Below are positions 7,574-16,488 of a DNA stretch of 57,404 nt, piece after piece. Source of the stretch: Microcoleus sp. CAWBG506 (lineage in GTDB: Bacteria > Cyanobacteriota > Cyanobacteriia > Cyanobacteriales > Microcoleaceae); the NCBI GenBank assembly GCA_020883125.1, contig JAHREW010000033.1:4823-62226 (forward strand), in the 5' to 3' direction. A program made the position numbers and the translations under genes. Every line of letters starts with the position of its first letter. The stretch's first letter is position 1. Under the pieces are notes generated by a model that saw nothing but the letters and a program-made list of their open reading frames with translations, was not told where the DNA came from and did not search any database.

Positions 7574-9025
7574 CTAATCAACTATTTTTTGCTGTTTATA
7601 AAGTTCCTTAAACTTGCGCTGCTGCTCATTATGATCTACGATGCGATCGGGATAAGGAAGAAATTTGCGTTCTAAAGGCAAAATATTTCCGGTTAGCAAA
7701 AGTTTGGTATCTACTCGGCGCAATTCAGGAACCCAGTGCCGAATATATTCCCCTTCCCGGTCAAATTTTTGAGCTTGACTCGCGGGATTAAATATGCGTA
7801 AAGGCTTCGGGTCCATACCACTTGATGCACTCCACTGCCAGCCACCATTATTAGCAGAAAGGTCGCCGTCTATCAATTTTTGCATAAAGTATTTTTCCCC
7901 CCACTGCCAGTTAATAATTAAATCTTTAGTGAGGAAACTAGCAACTATCATCCGGCATCGATTGTGCATCCAACCAGTTTGATTCAACTGCCGCATTGCC
8001 GCATCTACAATCGGATAGCCAGTTTTGCCTCTACACCAGGCTTGAAAAAGTTTTTCATCATTTTCCCAAGGAAAGTCTTTGAACGCTTGACGGTAGGGCC
8101 CATCTGCTAATTCAGGAAAATTATACATCGCGTGTTGATAAAATTCTCGCCACGCTAATTCCTGTTGCCAAGTACGGATATTTGTCCGCCCTTCTTCGTT
8201 GCGGCAATTATCCATTAATATCTGGGTAGCTTGCCAAACTGTGCGAATGCCGATCGCACCAAATTTGAGAGCTGGGCTGAGTTGGGATGTGCCATTAATT
8301 ATGGGAAAATTACGTTGGTCTTGATATTCGTAAATTGCCAAATCACAAAATTCTTCCAATTTTTCTTGCGCTGCATTTTCGCCTGGTTCTATTAACAAGG
8401 GATTTTCCCAAATAAAGCCCAAATCTCTCGCGCTGGGCAAGATCTCCATTGCACCTGCTTGGCGTACAATTTCTGCTTCTGCTGCGGTTAATCCTGTCAT
8501 TTCTTCTATAGAAATGATTGGCAGTGTCTCTACTGGTTGGGTTTTGGGTAGGCTGTTCCATTTTTTCCAAAATGGTGTATAAACAGTATAGGGATTTCCC
8601 GTACCTGTGCGAATTTCCTCTGGGGCGTGCAGTAGTTGATCCCAGAAATTTTTGACTTGAATTCCTGTTTTTGCTAGGGCATTTGATACTGCCAAATCAC
8701 GTTTTTTTGCATAGGGTTCCACATCCAGATTCCAAAATACTGCTTTGGCGTTTATAGCAGTGGCTAATTTGGGGATGGCTTCACTAGGTTCATCTTGAAT
8801 TATCAGTAATTGACTGCCATATTCGGCGTAACTTTGCTGAAGTTTTTGCAAACATCCCATCATGTATGTGACTCTGGCGGGCGCTACGTCATCTAGATTG
8901 AGGAGATGGCGATCGAGACAGAAAAGACCTACTATTTTCGGGCTTTGCTGCCGTGCTGCTGCTAGTCCTATGTTATCACAAATACGCAAATCTCGGCGAT
9001 GCCAAAATAAAATTAGATCAGACAT
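7574..9025 (-). CDS. phrA: Deoxyribodipyrimidine photolyase (cryptochrome/photolyase family)
   Basis: 483 residues, the usual length for a class I CPD photolyase. It uses FADH- and blue light to split cyclobutane pyrimidine dimers. The N-terminal antenna domain starts [15 protein letters not shown]. The C-terminal FAD domain shows [50 protein letters not shown] and [17 protein letters not shown], the FAD-binding and dimer-binding core. Cyanobacterial members commonly use 8-HDF as antenna, but that is not decided here. Start MSDLILF at 9025 fits the family. Confidence 0.95.
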   Translation of the reverse strand: MSDLILFWHRRDLRICDNIGLAAARQQSPKIVGLFCLDRHLLNLDDVAPARVTYMMGCLQKLQQSYAEYGSQLLIIQDEPSEAIPKLATAINAKAVFWNLDVEPYAKKRDLAVSNALAKTGIQVKNFWDQLLHAPEEIRTGTGNPYTVYTPFWKKWNSLPKTQPVETLPIISIEEMTGLTAAEAEIVRQAGAMEILPSARDLGFIWENPLLIEPGENAAQEKLEEFCDLAIYEYQDQRNFPIINGTSQLSPALKFGAIGIRTVWQATQILMDNCRNEEGRTNIRTWQQELAWREFYQHAMYNFPELADGPYRQAFKDFPWENDEKLFQAWCRGKTGYPIVDAAMRQLNQTGWMHNRCRMIVASFLTKDLIINWQWGEKYFMQKLIDGDLSANNGGWQWSASSGMDPKPLRIFNPASQAQKFDREGEYIRHWVPELRRVDTKLLLTGNILPLERKFLPYPDRIVDHNEQQRKFKELYKQQKIVD

Positions 9026-9028
9026 TCG

Positions 9029-9056
9029 ATTTTAGATTTTAGATTTTAGATTTTAG
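9029..9056. repeat. Short 7-bp tandem repeat (GATTTTA)n
   Basis: Four contiguous units upstream of the photolyase gene. Similar GATTTTA strings occur near 38980 and 53200, so this is one of the short heptameric repeats dispersed through the window. Confidence 0.8.
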
Positions 9057-9107
9057 GTTTGAGAACAACCTCGACGGCTCTATCCGCGAGATTGTGAGCA
9101 AATCATT

Positions 9108-9656
9108 TTAAGTTAAAAAAGGACGGGCTAAGAAGAAGCTAGAAATAGATTTTGCATCAATTGGTTCCCCAGATAAAATCGCTTTTTCTAATTCTTCAGG
9201 AGTGAATAAAACGGTTTCCATGTCTTCATCATCGTCTTGTGCTGGTGGCTTGTCCAGTTTTTCCAAATCTAGCGCTAAAAAAGCATAAATGATTTCATCT
9301 GAATAACCTGGTGCGAGCAAAAATTCCCCTAATTTTTGCCATTTACCGGCGCGATATCCTGTTTCTTCTTCGATTTCGCGTTTAATGGTGTCGGCGGGGT
9401 TTTCGTTAACTTCTATAGTACCAGCGGGAAATTCTAAAATTCGCCCTTGAGCCGCAAAACGATATTGTCGCACCAAGACAAGTTTACCTTCGGGGGTGAC
9501 TGGTACTGCTAGGGCTCCGCCTGGGTGGCGAATACACTCCCATTCGCCTTCGGAACCGTTGGGAAGCCTGAGAGTGGCTACGTCAAAATTAAATTTGCGT
9601 CCTTGGTAAAACAGGCGTTGTTTCAGGATTTTGGGTAGTTCTCGATCGCTCGACAT
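9108..9656 (-). CDS. Nudix hydrolase, ADP-ribose pyrophosphatase-like
   Basis: 182 residues from ATG 9656 (an upstream GTG at 9686 adds ten hydrophobic residues and is less likely). The Nudix box is complete: GTIEVNENPADTIKREIEEETG, with the REIEEE metal-binding core. LVRQYRFAAQGRILEFPAG before it and GYSDEIIYAFLA after it are typical of ADP-ribose diphosphatases, which hydrolyse ADP-ribose to AMP and ribose 5-phosphate. Substrate specificity is inferred from these flanks only. It stands alone between photolyase and folK, all on the minus strand. Confidence 0.9.
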   Translation of the reverse strand: MSSDRELPKILKQRLFYQGRKFNFDVATLRLPNGSEGEWECIRHPGGALAVPVTPEGKLVLVRQYRFAAQGRILEFPAGTIEVNENPADTIKREIEEETGYRAGKWQKLGEFLLAPGYSDEIIYAFLALDLEKLDKPPAQDDDEDMETVLFTPEELEKAILSGEPIDAKSISSFFLARPFLT

Positions 9657-9769
9657 AAGCAACAAATGAATAATTTGAGAGTACACTGATTTATGACATC
9701 ATATCAAATCCGGTTGCATGGCCATGGGAAATTGGGAATTGGGAAGTGATAATTAGTTTTGTGTCTTTT

Positions 9770-10258
9770 CTAGACTATCATTTTTTCTATTCCCGAAAAA
9801 TCTGCCGTTTGGACAATTTGTCCGATCGCACTTCCTGTCACCGGATGCACCCAATCCGGGGCAATTTCTGCCAAAGGCACTAATACAAATGCTCTTTCGG
9901 TCATTCGGGGGTGAGGCAGAGTCAGCATCGGAGTTTCTAGGACTAAATTATCATATAACAGCAAATCCAGATCGAGAGTTCTCGGTCCCCACTTTTCTTG
10001 GCGAATTCGATTAAATTTTAGTTCAATTTCTAGTAACTTTGCTAGCAGTTGTTCTGGTTCTAGTGTAACTTCTAGGATAGCACAAGCGTTGATATAATCC
10101 GGTTGTGGTGGCCCGACTGGGGCTGTTTGATACCAGCTTGAATGAGATTTTACTTCTATTCCTGGGGTGTTGTTTAGAGTTTCGATCGCGCTTTTGAGAA
10201 TTGTGAGGGAGTCCCCTAGGTTGCTACCGAGGGCGATGGCGCATTTTGTTGATTTCAT
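9770..10258 (-). CDS. folK: 6-hydroxymethyl-7,8-dihydropterin pyrophosphokinase
   Basis: 162 residues. Transfers pyrophosphate from ATP to 6-hydroxymethyl-dihydropterin in folate synthesis. The signature is complete: AIALGSNLGDS at the start, VGPPQPDYINA, RQEKWGPRTLDLDLLLY (the HPPK motif with the two metal-binding Asp) and LPHPRMTERAFVLVPLAEI. It appears monocistronic or loosely linked with the Nudix gene about 110 bp downstream. Confidence 0.95.
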   Translation of the reverse strand: MKSTKCAIALGSNLGDSLTILKSAIETLNNTPGIEVKSHSSWYQTAPVGPPQPDYINACAILEVTLEPEQLLAKLLEIELKFNRIRQEKWGPRTLDLDLLLYDNLVLETPMLTLPHPRMTERAFVLVPLAEIAPDWVHPVTGSAIGQIVQTADFSGIEKMIV

Positions 10259-10431
10259 TGGAATTTGAATTGGAATATTTTAACCGCAGAGAACACAGAG
10301 AACACAGAGGGAGATAAGAGAGATGAATAAGTCTCGATGGTTCTGTAACAAATTGTTTTAATTTTAGCTTAATTTATGCTTAATCTTTGTTGATTATACT
10401 TGATAAGTATCAGTGTTTAATTTGGAAATTA

Positions 10432-10899
10432 ATGAGTTTTTACCGTCTCCTTTTGTCTGCTTTGATTCTAGTCACTATTAATTTTACATCAAGTACATCG
10501 ATCGCCTTGGCTGAAACCAAAGAACGTTATCTTAGCTTAGATTCTGATTCCAGTCAATCTTTTGCCAATTTAGTGCAGCAGGCGGAAGATTTAGCGAAAG
10601 AGTCCATCGCCCAAGAATTCCAAGAAAATCCCGGATTGACAGAAGTTACGACCATCGTTACAGCCACTCGCAACCGACAAGTAGTCCCAGTTTTGCGATC
10701 GAGAGTATCTCGCAACGAGTGGCAGAAAGATTCCAGAATCGAACAGTGGACTAGATATTTTGCCGATGCTAAATACCTCTTGGGATTCACAGAGGGTAAT
10801 ATCTCATCCTCAAATTCTGGGCCATCGCAAACTATTAACGTACCTGCACCTAGTCGGCCGGCCTCCAGACAAAACGATCCAGCTTTTCGAGATGACTAA
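10432..10899 (+). CDS. Exported protein of unknown function
   Basis: 155 residues with a signal peptide (LLLSALILVTINFTSS, cleavage probably near ALAE), then a polar domain: AKESIAQEFQENPGLTEVTTIVTATRNRQVVPVLRSRV and WTRYFADAKYLLG. The C-terminus is a Ser/Pro-rich tail. No named domain is recognised, but it has the look of a conserved cyanobacterial periplasmic protein. ATG 10432 was preferred because the signal peptide starts here; an in-frame TTG 45 bp upstream would bury it. Confidence 0.75.
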   Translation: MSFYRLLLSALILVTINFTSSTSIALAETKERYLSLDSDSSQSFANLVQQAEDLAKESIAQEFQENPGLTEVTTIVTATRNRQVVPVLRSRVSRNEWQKDSRIEQWTRYFADAKYLLGFTEGNISSSNSGPSQTINVPAPSRPASRQNDPAFRDD

Positions 10900-10923
10900 T
10901 GGAGCATCGGGCATCGGGCATCG

Positions 10924-10980
10924 GTAACAAATAACCAATAACCAATAACCAATAACCAATAACCAAAAACTAATAACCAA
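10924..10980. repeat. (AATAACC)-type short tandem repeat
   Basis: Seven or so 7-8 bp units of AATAACC/AATAACCA in a row, with small variations at the right end. It is a simple heptameric repeat of the type scattered through cyanobacterial intergenic DNA, here just upstream of the phoX control region. Confidence 0.85.
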
Positions 10981-10983
10981 TCA

Positions 10984-11040
10984 TTAACCAAAATATAATC
11001 TTACTTTAATTAACCTTCATGTTAACTTCCCTTAATTTAA
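10984..11040 (+). promoter_or_regulatory. Pho-box-like TTAA cluster upstream of phoX
   Basis: TTAA(C) cores occur at 10984, 11010, 11022, 11032 and 11037; the central ones read ATTAACCT, GTTAACTT and CTTAATTT, spaced 12 and 10 bp. Cyanobacterial SphR/PhoB boxes are repeats of an 8-mer like (C/T)TTAA(C/T)(C/T)(A/T) at 11-bp period, so the match is close though not perfectly phased. Its position 60-110 bp before a phosphatase gene supports phosphate control. Confidence 0.5.
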
Positions 11041-11099
11041 CAACGATAAAATCTCATAGAGAATCACCAGATTAGGGATGTGGGGTTGAACAGGAATTT

Positions 11100-13451
11100 A
11101 TGTCTAAAATAACTCGCCGACAACTGCTAATTTTCTTCGGTAGCAGTGCAGCTACTACTGTCCTTGCACCTCAACTAACTCAAACACTATTCGGCATCAA
11201 TTCCACCTCTGCCGAAGCTGTGCTTAGTCCACTATCTTTCACTCCGGTAAGACTTCCTCACCCGCTGCCAGTTTATCAAGAATTGTCCAGTTTTATGCCG
11301 ACAGGCTTAAACGGACAAGGAACTGTGATGGCTGCTTCACAGGATACTAAATTAAGGAGTTACAGCGTTGTTGACGATGTGGTTGTGCCGCCAGAATACG
11401 AACGATATGTGATTCTCCGCTGGGGCGATCGCGTTTTCCCCGATTCATCTGACTATTTCGGCTACAACAACGACTACACAGGCTTCGTAGGCCTTCGTGG
11501 CAGCAATGACGACGGCTATCTCTGGGTTAACCACGAGTACATATCCTTCCCAATGTCGAAACAGGCACCGGAAACGCCGACAGATTTGGCATCATTTCCC
11601 GCAACCGATCGCGCCGTCATCGGTATAGACTTATCCGTAAAAAACCGGGCTACCCTCGGCGAATTCCTGTACAATATGGGTGGTTCGATCGTCCGCATCA
11701 CCAAACAAGCTAACGGCAGATTTGGTGCGATCGCCCGCGACTCCCTCAACCGACGAATCCACGGACTTTCCGGCCTCGGAATCAACAGCCAGCGTTCCGA
11801 CAAATACAAAGAAGTCACCTCCTGGGGAACCAGAAAAGGCGACGACAAATATCTTACAGCCACAGGCCCCGCAGCCACCCAAGTCTTCGCAACAGTCAAC
11901 AGCGACGGACTGGGAAACCGCATCATCGGTACAGCCTACAACTGTTCCGGCGGCACAACCCCCTGGGGTACAATCCTCTCCGCCGAAGAAAACTTCCAAG
12001 GTAGCGAACTATTCTTCGTCGGAGTTCAGGAAAATATCAAACCCAACGGTAGCCAAACCAGCTACGCCAAGGGCACTACCGGTGAAGAATTCGGCTTAGT
12101 CGGCGAAAAATACGGCTGGATGGTAGAAGTCGATCCCCAAGATCCGAGTTTCCGCCCCCGCAAACACACCGCTTTAGGCCGTTTCCGCCACGAAAACATG
12201 GCGATTCGCGCCGAAGCAGGCCGCAAGTTAGTAGTGTACATGGGAGACGATCGGCGCGGCGGACACACCTGGAAATTTGTCAGCAACGGTACTGTCACCA
12301 ATCCCGCAGATAAAAACAATAGCCGCTTGTTTGAAGACGGCACTTTATACGTCGCCCAATACAATCGCAACGGTGCGGGAAGATGGCTGCCGCTGACAAT
12401 CAATTCCCAAACCAATCCAGTAAGTCCCAAAAAAATGGGCGAAGCCGAATTAGCAAGTTTTGGCAAAGCTCAAAGAGATGCCAATACTCGTTTACCCAAA
12501 CGCGCAGGAATTGCCGGTCAAACCGAGGACGGCGGTTCTTTTATTGTCGATACAACTAATGAAGCAACAGCACTTCCAGGCTACAAAAATAAAAGCCTAG
12601 CTAATTTTTATACCAGCCAAGGTGCAGTTTTAGTTGATGCCTTTTTAGCTGCTAATTTGATTGGTGGAACTCCTACAGCGCGACCTGAAGATTTGGAAAT
12701 TAATCCTACTACTAAGGAAGTTTTCATTGCTTATACTGATGGCGCACCCGGAAGCGATGGTTATCCAGATTCCCGCATTTTTAATGTTGCGAAATACACT
12801 GCAGCCCTCAACAGCGGTCAGCAATCGGGAGGAATTTACAAGATAATTGAAGATAGTTCCGATGCTGCGGGTTCTACCTTCCGCTGGCAACGTTTTACTC
12901 AAGGTGGAGAAGCAGGTGCCCAAGCTGGCGCAGGATTTGCGAATGTAGACAACTTGGATTTTGACAATCAAGGCAACATTTGGGGTGTCACTGATATGTC
13001 TACTAGCACGCATAACGGTTTTGACGTTGGTTCAGTTGGAAAACCAGCAACTATCGACCATAATAAAACTGGAAATGTCTCGGAAATTACTGGTGTTTTC
13101 GGCAACAATTGGCTGTTTTATATTCCAACGAACGGCCCGAATGCGGGAACTGTAATTCCGTTTGCTGTTGGGCCGAATCGCTGCGAAATGACAGGGCCAA
13201 CTTTTGTAGGAGATACGCTGTTGCTTTCAGTGCAACACCCTGGAGAAGATTGTCCGATCGATGATGGTACTGTACTCAGCCGACAAATTGAAATGTTGGA
13301 TTTGAACGGTGCTGTTTTCAATCAAACTCGGACTGTTTCTCGTGGTAGTTTGTGGCCGAGTAATATCTCGAATGATTCGCGCCGTTCGCCCATGCCTTCG
13401 GTGATTGGGATTCGTCGTGTGCGATCGACTACAACTGGTCAGTTTGTTTAA
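11100..13451 (+). CDS. phoX: PhoX-family (DUF839) alkaline phosphatase-like protein
   Basis: 783 residues. The N-terminus KITRRQLLIFFGSSAATT looks like a Tat signal, as in PhoX, a Ca/Fe-dependent exported phosphatase that releases phosphate from organic esters. DUF839 features include DGYLWVNHEYI, TPWGTILSAEENFQGSE, YGWMVEVDP, GRFRHENMAI, VVYMGDDRRGGHTWKFV and, near the end, VQHPGEDCP. These Glu/Asp/His-rich segments form the metal site in the family. A TTAA-rich Pho-box-like region lies upstream, consistent with induction by phosphate shortage. The enzyme may favour another ester; that cannot be told from sequence. Confidence 0.88.
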   Translation: MSKITRRQLLIFFGSSAATTVLAPQLTQTLFGINSTSAEAVLSPLSFTPVRLPHPLPVYQELSSFMPTGLNGQGTVMAASQDTKLRSYSVVDDVVVPPEYERYVILRWGDRVFPDSSDYFGYNNDYTGFVGLRGSNDDGYLWVNHEYISFPMSKQAPETPTDLASFPATDRAVIGIDLSVKNRATLGEFLYNMGGSIVRITKQANGRFGAIARDSLNRRIHGLSGLGINSQRSDKYKEVTSWGTRKGDDKYLTATGPAATQVFATVNSDGLGNRIIGTAYNCSGGTTPWGTILSAEENFQGSELFFVGVQENIKPNGSQTSYAKGTTGEEFGLVGEKYGWMVEVDPQDPSFRPRKHTALGRFRHENMAIRAEAGRKLVVYMGDDRRGGHTWKFVSNGTVTNPADKNNSRLFEDGTLYVAQYNRNGAGRWLPLTINSQTNPVSPKKMGEAELASFGKAQRDANTRLPKRAGIAGQTEDGGSFIVDTTNEATALPGYKNKSLANFYTSQGAVLVDAFLAANLIGGTPTARPEDLEINPTTKEVFIAYTDGAPGSDGYPDSRIFNVAKYTAALNSGQQSGGIYKIIEDSSDAAGSTFRWQRFTQGGEAGAQAGAGFANVDNLDFDNQGNIWGVTDMSTSTHNGFDVGSVGKPATIDHNKTGNVSEITGVFGNNWLFYIPTNGPNAGTVIPFAVGPNRCEMTGPTFVGDTLLLSVQHPGEDCPIDDGTVLSRQIEMLDLNGAVFNQTRTVSRGSLWPSNISNDSRRSPMPSVIGIRRVRSTTTGQFV

Positions 13452-13596
13452 ATAGTCCTGGACGCATGGGCTCCCAGAAACCGGGTTTTTGCCCAGATAT
13501 GTCGTCGCAGTCGGCAGATTTGGTAAAAACCCGGTTTCTTTGGTCAGAGTGCGTAAATCCTGCTTAAGTAAGCCCATCTCCAAAAGCTAAATACCC

Positions 13597-13629
13597 AGAG
13601 TCCCGACTTCACCCAAGAAGTCGGGCTCT
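13597..13629. terminator. Hairpin downstream of phoX
   Basis: AGAGTCCCGACTTC pairs with GAAGTCGGGCTCT with one bulged base around a 6-base loop. There is no clear T-tract, so it may be a dispersed repeat hairpin rather than a true intrinsic terminator. The preceding stretch 13480-13545 carries two copies of the AAACCCGGTTTCT-type repeat facing each other. Confidence 0.45.
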
Positions 13630-13690
13630 GAAATATTAGTCTCAAGCGAGAGGGACGAAAGTTTGTGTAGTAGCGATCGCCTCGCCTAGT

Positions 13691-13748
13691 AAATTGTCAA
13701 GTTTTTTTGCGAAAAGACTTGACAATTTAGTAAAGTGGTAAGGATAAT
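13691..13748 (+). promoter_or_regulatory. Promoter with overlapping 12-bp inverted repeat before abiEi
   Basis: AAATTGTCAAGT (13691-13702) is repeated as its exact complement ACTTGACAATTT (13717-13728). The right arm contains a -35-like TTGACA (13719), with a -10-like GATAAT 18 bp downstream (13743). An operator over the -35 fits autorepression: AbiEi antitoxins are known to bind inverted repeats in their own promoter. Confidence 0.6.
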
Positions 13749-13779
13749 GGGATTAAGACCCTGACCTGGGATTTGAGTG

Positions 13780-14496
13780 ATGAAAAGGAGTCAAGTCAAC
13801 ACAGCAGAGTTAATTCGCAGACAGATTGAGGAACGGCCAGAAGGCTATTGGCGGCACTCTGACTTTTCTAACCTGCCGTCAACTGCGGTCAGCAAAGCAC
13901 TTTCCCGAATGGCGGAAAACGGAATTTTGGAGCGAGTCAGCAAAGGACTATACTATCGATCGCGCCCGACTCGATTTGGTCGCAGTCGTCCCTCTCCAAG
14001 CGATATCCAAAAACTGCTGACAAAACAGAACTTGCATCCGGCTGGACTGAGTGCGGCTAATTTATTGGGGTTTACCACTCAAAACGCCATTCAAGGTGAA
14101 TTTGCTACCTCAGCGAACAGTGTCCCCCGCACTATAATTGGTTCTCGCGCCCGACTCCACACTCGCAGACCTGAAACTTGGAATCGCTTAGAAGCGACTG
14201 ATGCAGCAATGCTTGATTTTTTAAGGTCTAGGGGTAAGTTGAGCGAGTTGTCTCTGACGGAGACTAAGCAAAGGTTGCTAGACTATTTTCGAGAAGGATC
14301 TCGCTTTGAACGTTTGTTGGCAGTTGCAGATGCGGAACCGCCGCGAGTACGAGCTATGCTGGGTGCGATCGGACAGGAACTCAGAAAGAGTCTTAAAGAG
14401 CTAGAAAAACTCCGAAAAAGCCTAAATCCAGTCTCTCGGTTTGATTTTGGTAACTTCAGCAATCTGAGTTATGCCAAGGAGTGGCAAGCCGAGTGA
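13780..14496 (+). CDS. AbiEi-like antitoxin / transcriptional regulator (type IV TA)
   Basis: 238 residues. The N-terminal winged-helix region reads SNLPSTAVSKALSRMAENGILERVSKGLYYR, typical of AbiEi-type antitoxins (DUF6088-like), followed by the AbiEi-type domain with PAGLSAANLLGFTTQ. The last part (QELRKSLKELEKLRKSLNP) is charged and helical. It neutralises the AbiEii nucleotidyltransferase and represses the operon. The start is ATG 13780, with a GTG one codon upstream. It overlaps the toxin gene by 4 bp (GTGA), and a 12-bp inverted repeat covers its promoter. Confidence 0.85.
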   Translation: MKRSQVNTAELIRRQIEERPEGYWRHSDFSNLPSTAVSKALSRMAENGILERVSKGLYYRSRPTRFGRSRPSPSDIQKLLTKQNLHPAGLSAANLLGFTTQNAIQGEFATSANSVPRTIIGSRARLHTRRPETWNRLEATDAAMLDFLRSRGKLSELSLTETKQRLLDYFREGSRFERLLAVADAEPPRVRAMLGAIGQELRKSLKELEKLRKSLNPVSRFDFGNFSNLSYAKEWQAE

Positions 14497-15452
14497 AAAT
14501 GTTTGAACATCCTGATTTTCGCGATGCTGTCATCGCAGCTAGGGAACATTTCGATCGCTTTGGACTCACCGAACAATTCATCGAGAAAGATTACTATGTC
14601 ACCTCGGCGCTGCGAATTGTGGCCAATCAGTGGCCTACTCAAGTCATTTTTAAAGGCGGAACCAGCCTCTCGAAGGGGTGGAAACTGATAGAAAGATTCT
14701 CGGAGGATATCGATCTGTTTTTGAACAAACAGGAATTCGATCCTCCCCTTGGTGCAAACAGAATTGATACACAATTAGCAGCAATCGAAAGTGCTGTGGG
14801 AGAGCATCCTGCTTTGACGCTAGAACCTGATTCGTCCAAGCGGAAGCGAGGGGTTTTTCGCAATAGCTATTTCAGCTACACTCAGCAATTTTCGGGCAAT
14901 CAGGCGATCGCCAATCGTGTATTCTTAGAAATGGGAACTCGCAGCGGCACTTATCCTACGCAGACTGTACAACTGTCTTCCTATGTGGCTGAATTTCTGC
15001 GTGAAATTGGGCAGAGTCTTGATACTGAAGATGAATTGCCTTTCTCTATGCTATTGCTGGACTTTCGGCGCACCTTTGTTGAGAAGCTGTTTGCAATTCA
15101 CTCTAAAGTAGTGAAGATTCAGCAGGATGGGCAATCAATTGGAAGCTACGCCAGACATTACTACGACCTGTTTTGTTTAGCTCAAAAGTCCGAAGTGCGC
15201 CAAATGTTCCAAACTGAGGAATACAGCCAGATTAAAGAGGATTGCGATCGCATTAGCCGCGAACACTTCCCAGATTATCAGCCGCCGTCAGCGATGAAAT
15301 TCTCAAACAGTTCGGCTCTCTTCCCAACTGGAGAACTGCGTCAAACTATTGCTAGAGAATACGAACAGCAGTGCGGTAGACTCTGCTATGGAAATTATCC
15401 AACATGGGAGGAGATTGAAGCTTGTTTTGAAGAACTTCGCGATCTACTTTGA
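14493..15452 (+). CDS. AbiEii-type nucleotidyltransferase toxin
   Basis: 319 residues. The AbiEii/MenA-type nucleotidyltransferase motifs are intact: IEKDYYV near residue 30, FKGGTSLSKGW at 53-63, and RFSEDIDL at 68-75 with the metal-binding Asp pair. A later RHYYDLFCLAQ matches the C-terminal helical part of the family. Such toxins act in abortive infection, in studied members by modifying tRNA. The GTG start at 14493 overlaps the antitoxin stop and has AAGGAG 11 bp upstream; ATG 14499 is an alternative. Antitoxin-then-toxin order and overlap fit the AbiE arrangement. Confidence 0.9.
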   Translation: MKMFEHPDFRDAVIAAREHFDRFGLTEQFIEKDYYVTSALRIVANQWPTQVIFKGGTSLSKGWKLIERFSEDIDLFLNKQEFDPPLGANRIDTQLAAIESAVGEHPALTLEPDSSKRKRGVFRNSYFSYTQQFSGNQAIANRVFLEMGTRSGTYPTQTVQLSSYVAEFLREIGQSLDTEDELPFSMLLLDFRRTFVEKLFAIHSKVVKIQQDGQSIGSYARHYYDLFCLAQKSEVRQMFQTEEYSQIKEDCDRISREHFPDYQPPSAMKFSNSSALFPTGELRQTIAREYEQQCGRLCYGNYPTWEEIEACFEELRDLL

Positions 15453-15478
15453 CTGTTGAGCCTGAAGCATATCGTTGG

Positions 15479-15727
15479 TTATAACCCTTTGATATATTCC
15501 CTGATTACTGGCGACACAGTGTAACTACTTCCTTGTTTTTCTATCCAGCAGCGCCGCGATAGAGATTGCAGCGCATTTGCCAAATCTGACACCGGAATTA
15601 TGTCATTTTCTAGCAGTTTTGCGCGATCGACTGGCTGACTTTCCCTCGCCAACAAGGAGAGGACTTGTTTTTCTAGTTCCGATAGGCGATCGAACTTAGG
15701 TTTTGTAATTTGTTTGGGAATGCCCAA
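15479..15727 (-). pseudogene. C-terminal fragment of a STAND NTPase (winged-helix part)
   Basis: Encodes FDRLSELEKQVLSLLARESQ and the following winged-helix end, nearly identical to the C-terminus of the complete NB-ARC gene at 16489-17880. Bases 15547-15696 match 16587-16736 with only about three differences, at a constant offset of 1040 bp. The upstream part (NTPase domain) is missing, so this is a truncated copy left by duplication or recombination. Its own last residues diverge (SSYTVSPVIREYIKGL), so it may be the end of a paralogue rather than a simple copy. Confidence 0.8.
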
Positions 15728-15746
15728 TAGGTTATGATATGTTTGT

Positions 15747-16160
15747 TTGCAGTTCAGTTTTTCTCCGGTAAGGTTAAAGTTGATTTTTGATGAAGGTAGG
15801 CAATTAGAGATTGTGCAAGCAATTGAGCGGGTGAGAGACGGAATTCTCTGGAAACCTGGAAAAGCAATGTCTCATTTACTCAAAAGGATTAATTTAGGCC
15901 ATTTAGAGCCGGACGCGACCCTTGAAGAATATAATGGAGTTATCAGTTTTATTGTTAGGGATGCTGACGCTAAAGTTTATGTGTATGTCTACGGAAAAAC
16001 TTTTTATCCGACAGTTACCAGCAGTGTAAACAACACAATATGGCTGGTAATGATGGGCTTGGATGGAGTTTTAGAAACGGCTTTTCCTCCAAAGGAACCG
16101 GAAAGCTACCTGGCTAATTCAATGTTTATTTATGTAGGTTTAGTTAAGGATTTGTTATGA
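15747..16160 (+). CDS. Unknown protein, first of an overlapping gene pair
   Basis: 137 residues if TTG 15747 is the start; a stop codon 10 bp upstream in frame leaves no better choice, so the N-terminus may be truncated. It contains LKLIFDEGRQLEIVQAIERV, ILWKPGKAMSHLLKRIN and VYVYVYGKTFYPTVTSSVN. No known family is recognised. It ends with ATGA, overlapping the next gene by 4 bp, so the two are translationally coupled. The pair sits exactly between the two duplicated STAND segments, on the opposite strand. Confidence 0.6.
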   Translation: MQFSFSPVRLKLIFDEGRQLEIVQAIERVRDGILWKPGKAMSHLLKRINLGHLEPDATLEEYNGVISFIVRDADAKVYVYVYGKTFYPTVTSSVNNTIWLVMMGLDGVLETAFPPKEPESYLANSMFIYVGLVKDLL

Positions 16161-16483
16161 ATATTTTGCTAAAAAACTATTGTGTAACGGTTGAATTTCC
16201 TGATGTGAGTGGGGCTGAACATTTAGAAATGTTGCAACTTAGAGATGAGTTGGCAAAAGTTGAATCTCAACTGAGTGAGGAAGAGAAAGGTTTATTGGCA
16301 AATGCCGATGGACGGTTAGTTGAACAAGCAAGGGAGTTTTACGAGGAGTTGTCGAGATTTGTGGATTTAACCCAGAAGCGCAAATTTGAGGAGATTACAC
16401 CTCAGCGTTGGTGGTGGTATTTGGATGTTTTGGCATTGTTGCCGAATTTGAGGAAACAAGAGTTGACAAGCGGTGTTGTTTGA
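16157..16483 (+). CDS. Unknown protein, second of the overlapping pair
   Basis: 108 residues, mostly helical and acidic, with a predicted coiled region (LQLRDELAKVESQLSEEEKGLLANA) and an aromatic cluster RWWWYLDVLALL. No family is recognised. The ATG overlaps the stop of the preceding gene (ATGA). Its stop lies only a few bases from the convergent STAND gene. The tight coupling of two short genes within a TA/defence island suggests a two-component module, but nothing in the sequence proves this. Confidence 0.6.
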   Translation: MNILLKNYCVTVEFPDVSGAEHLEMLQLRDELAKVESQLSEEEKGLLANADGRLVEQAREFYEELSRFVDLTQKRKFEEITPQRWWWYLDVLALLPNLRKQELTSGVV

Positions 16484-16488
16484 AAAGT

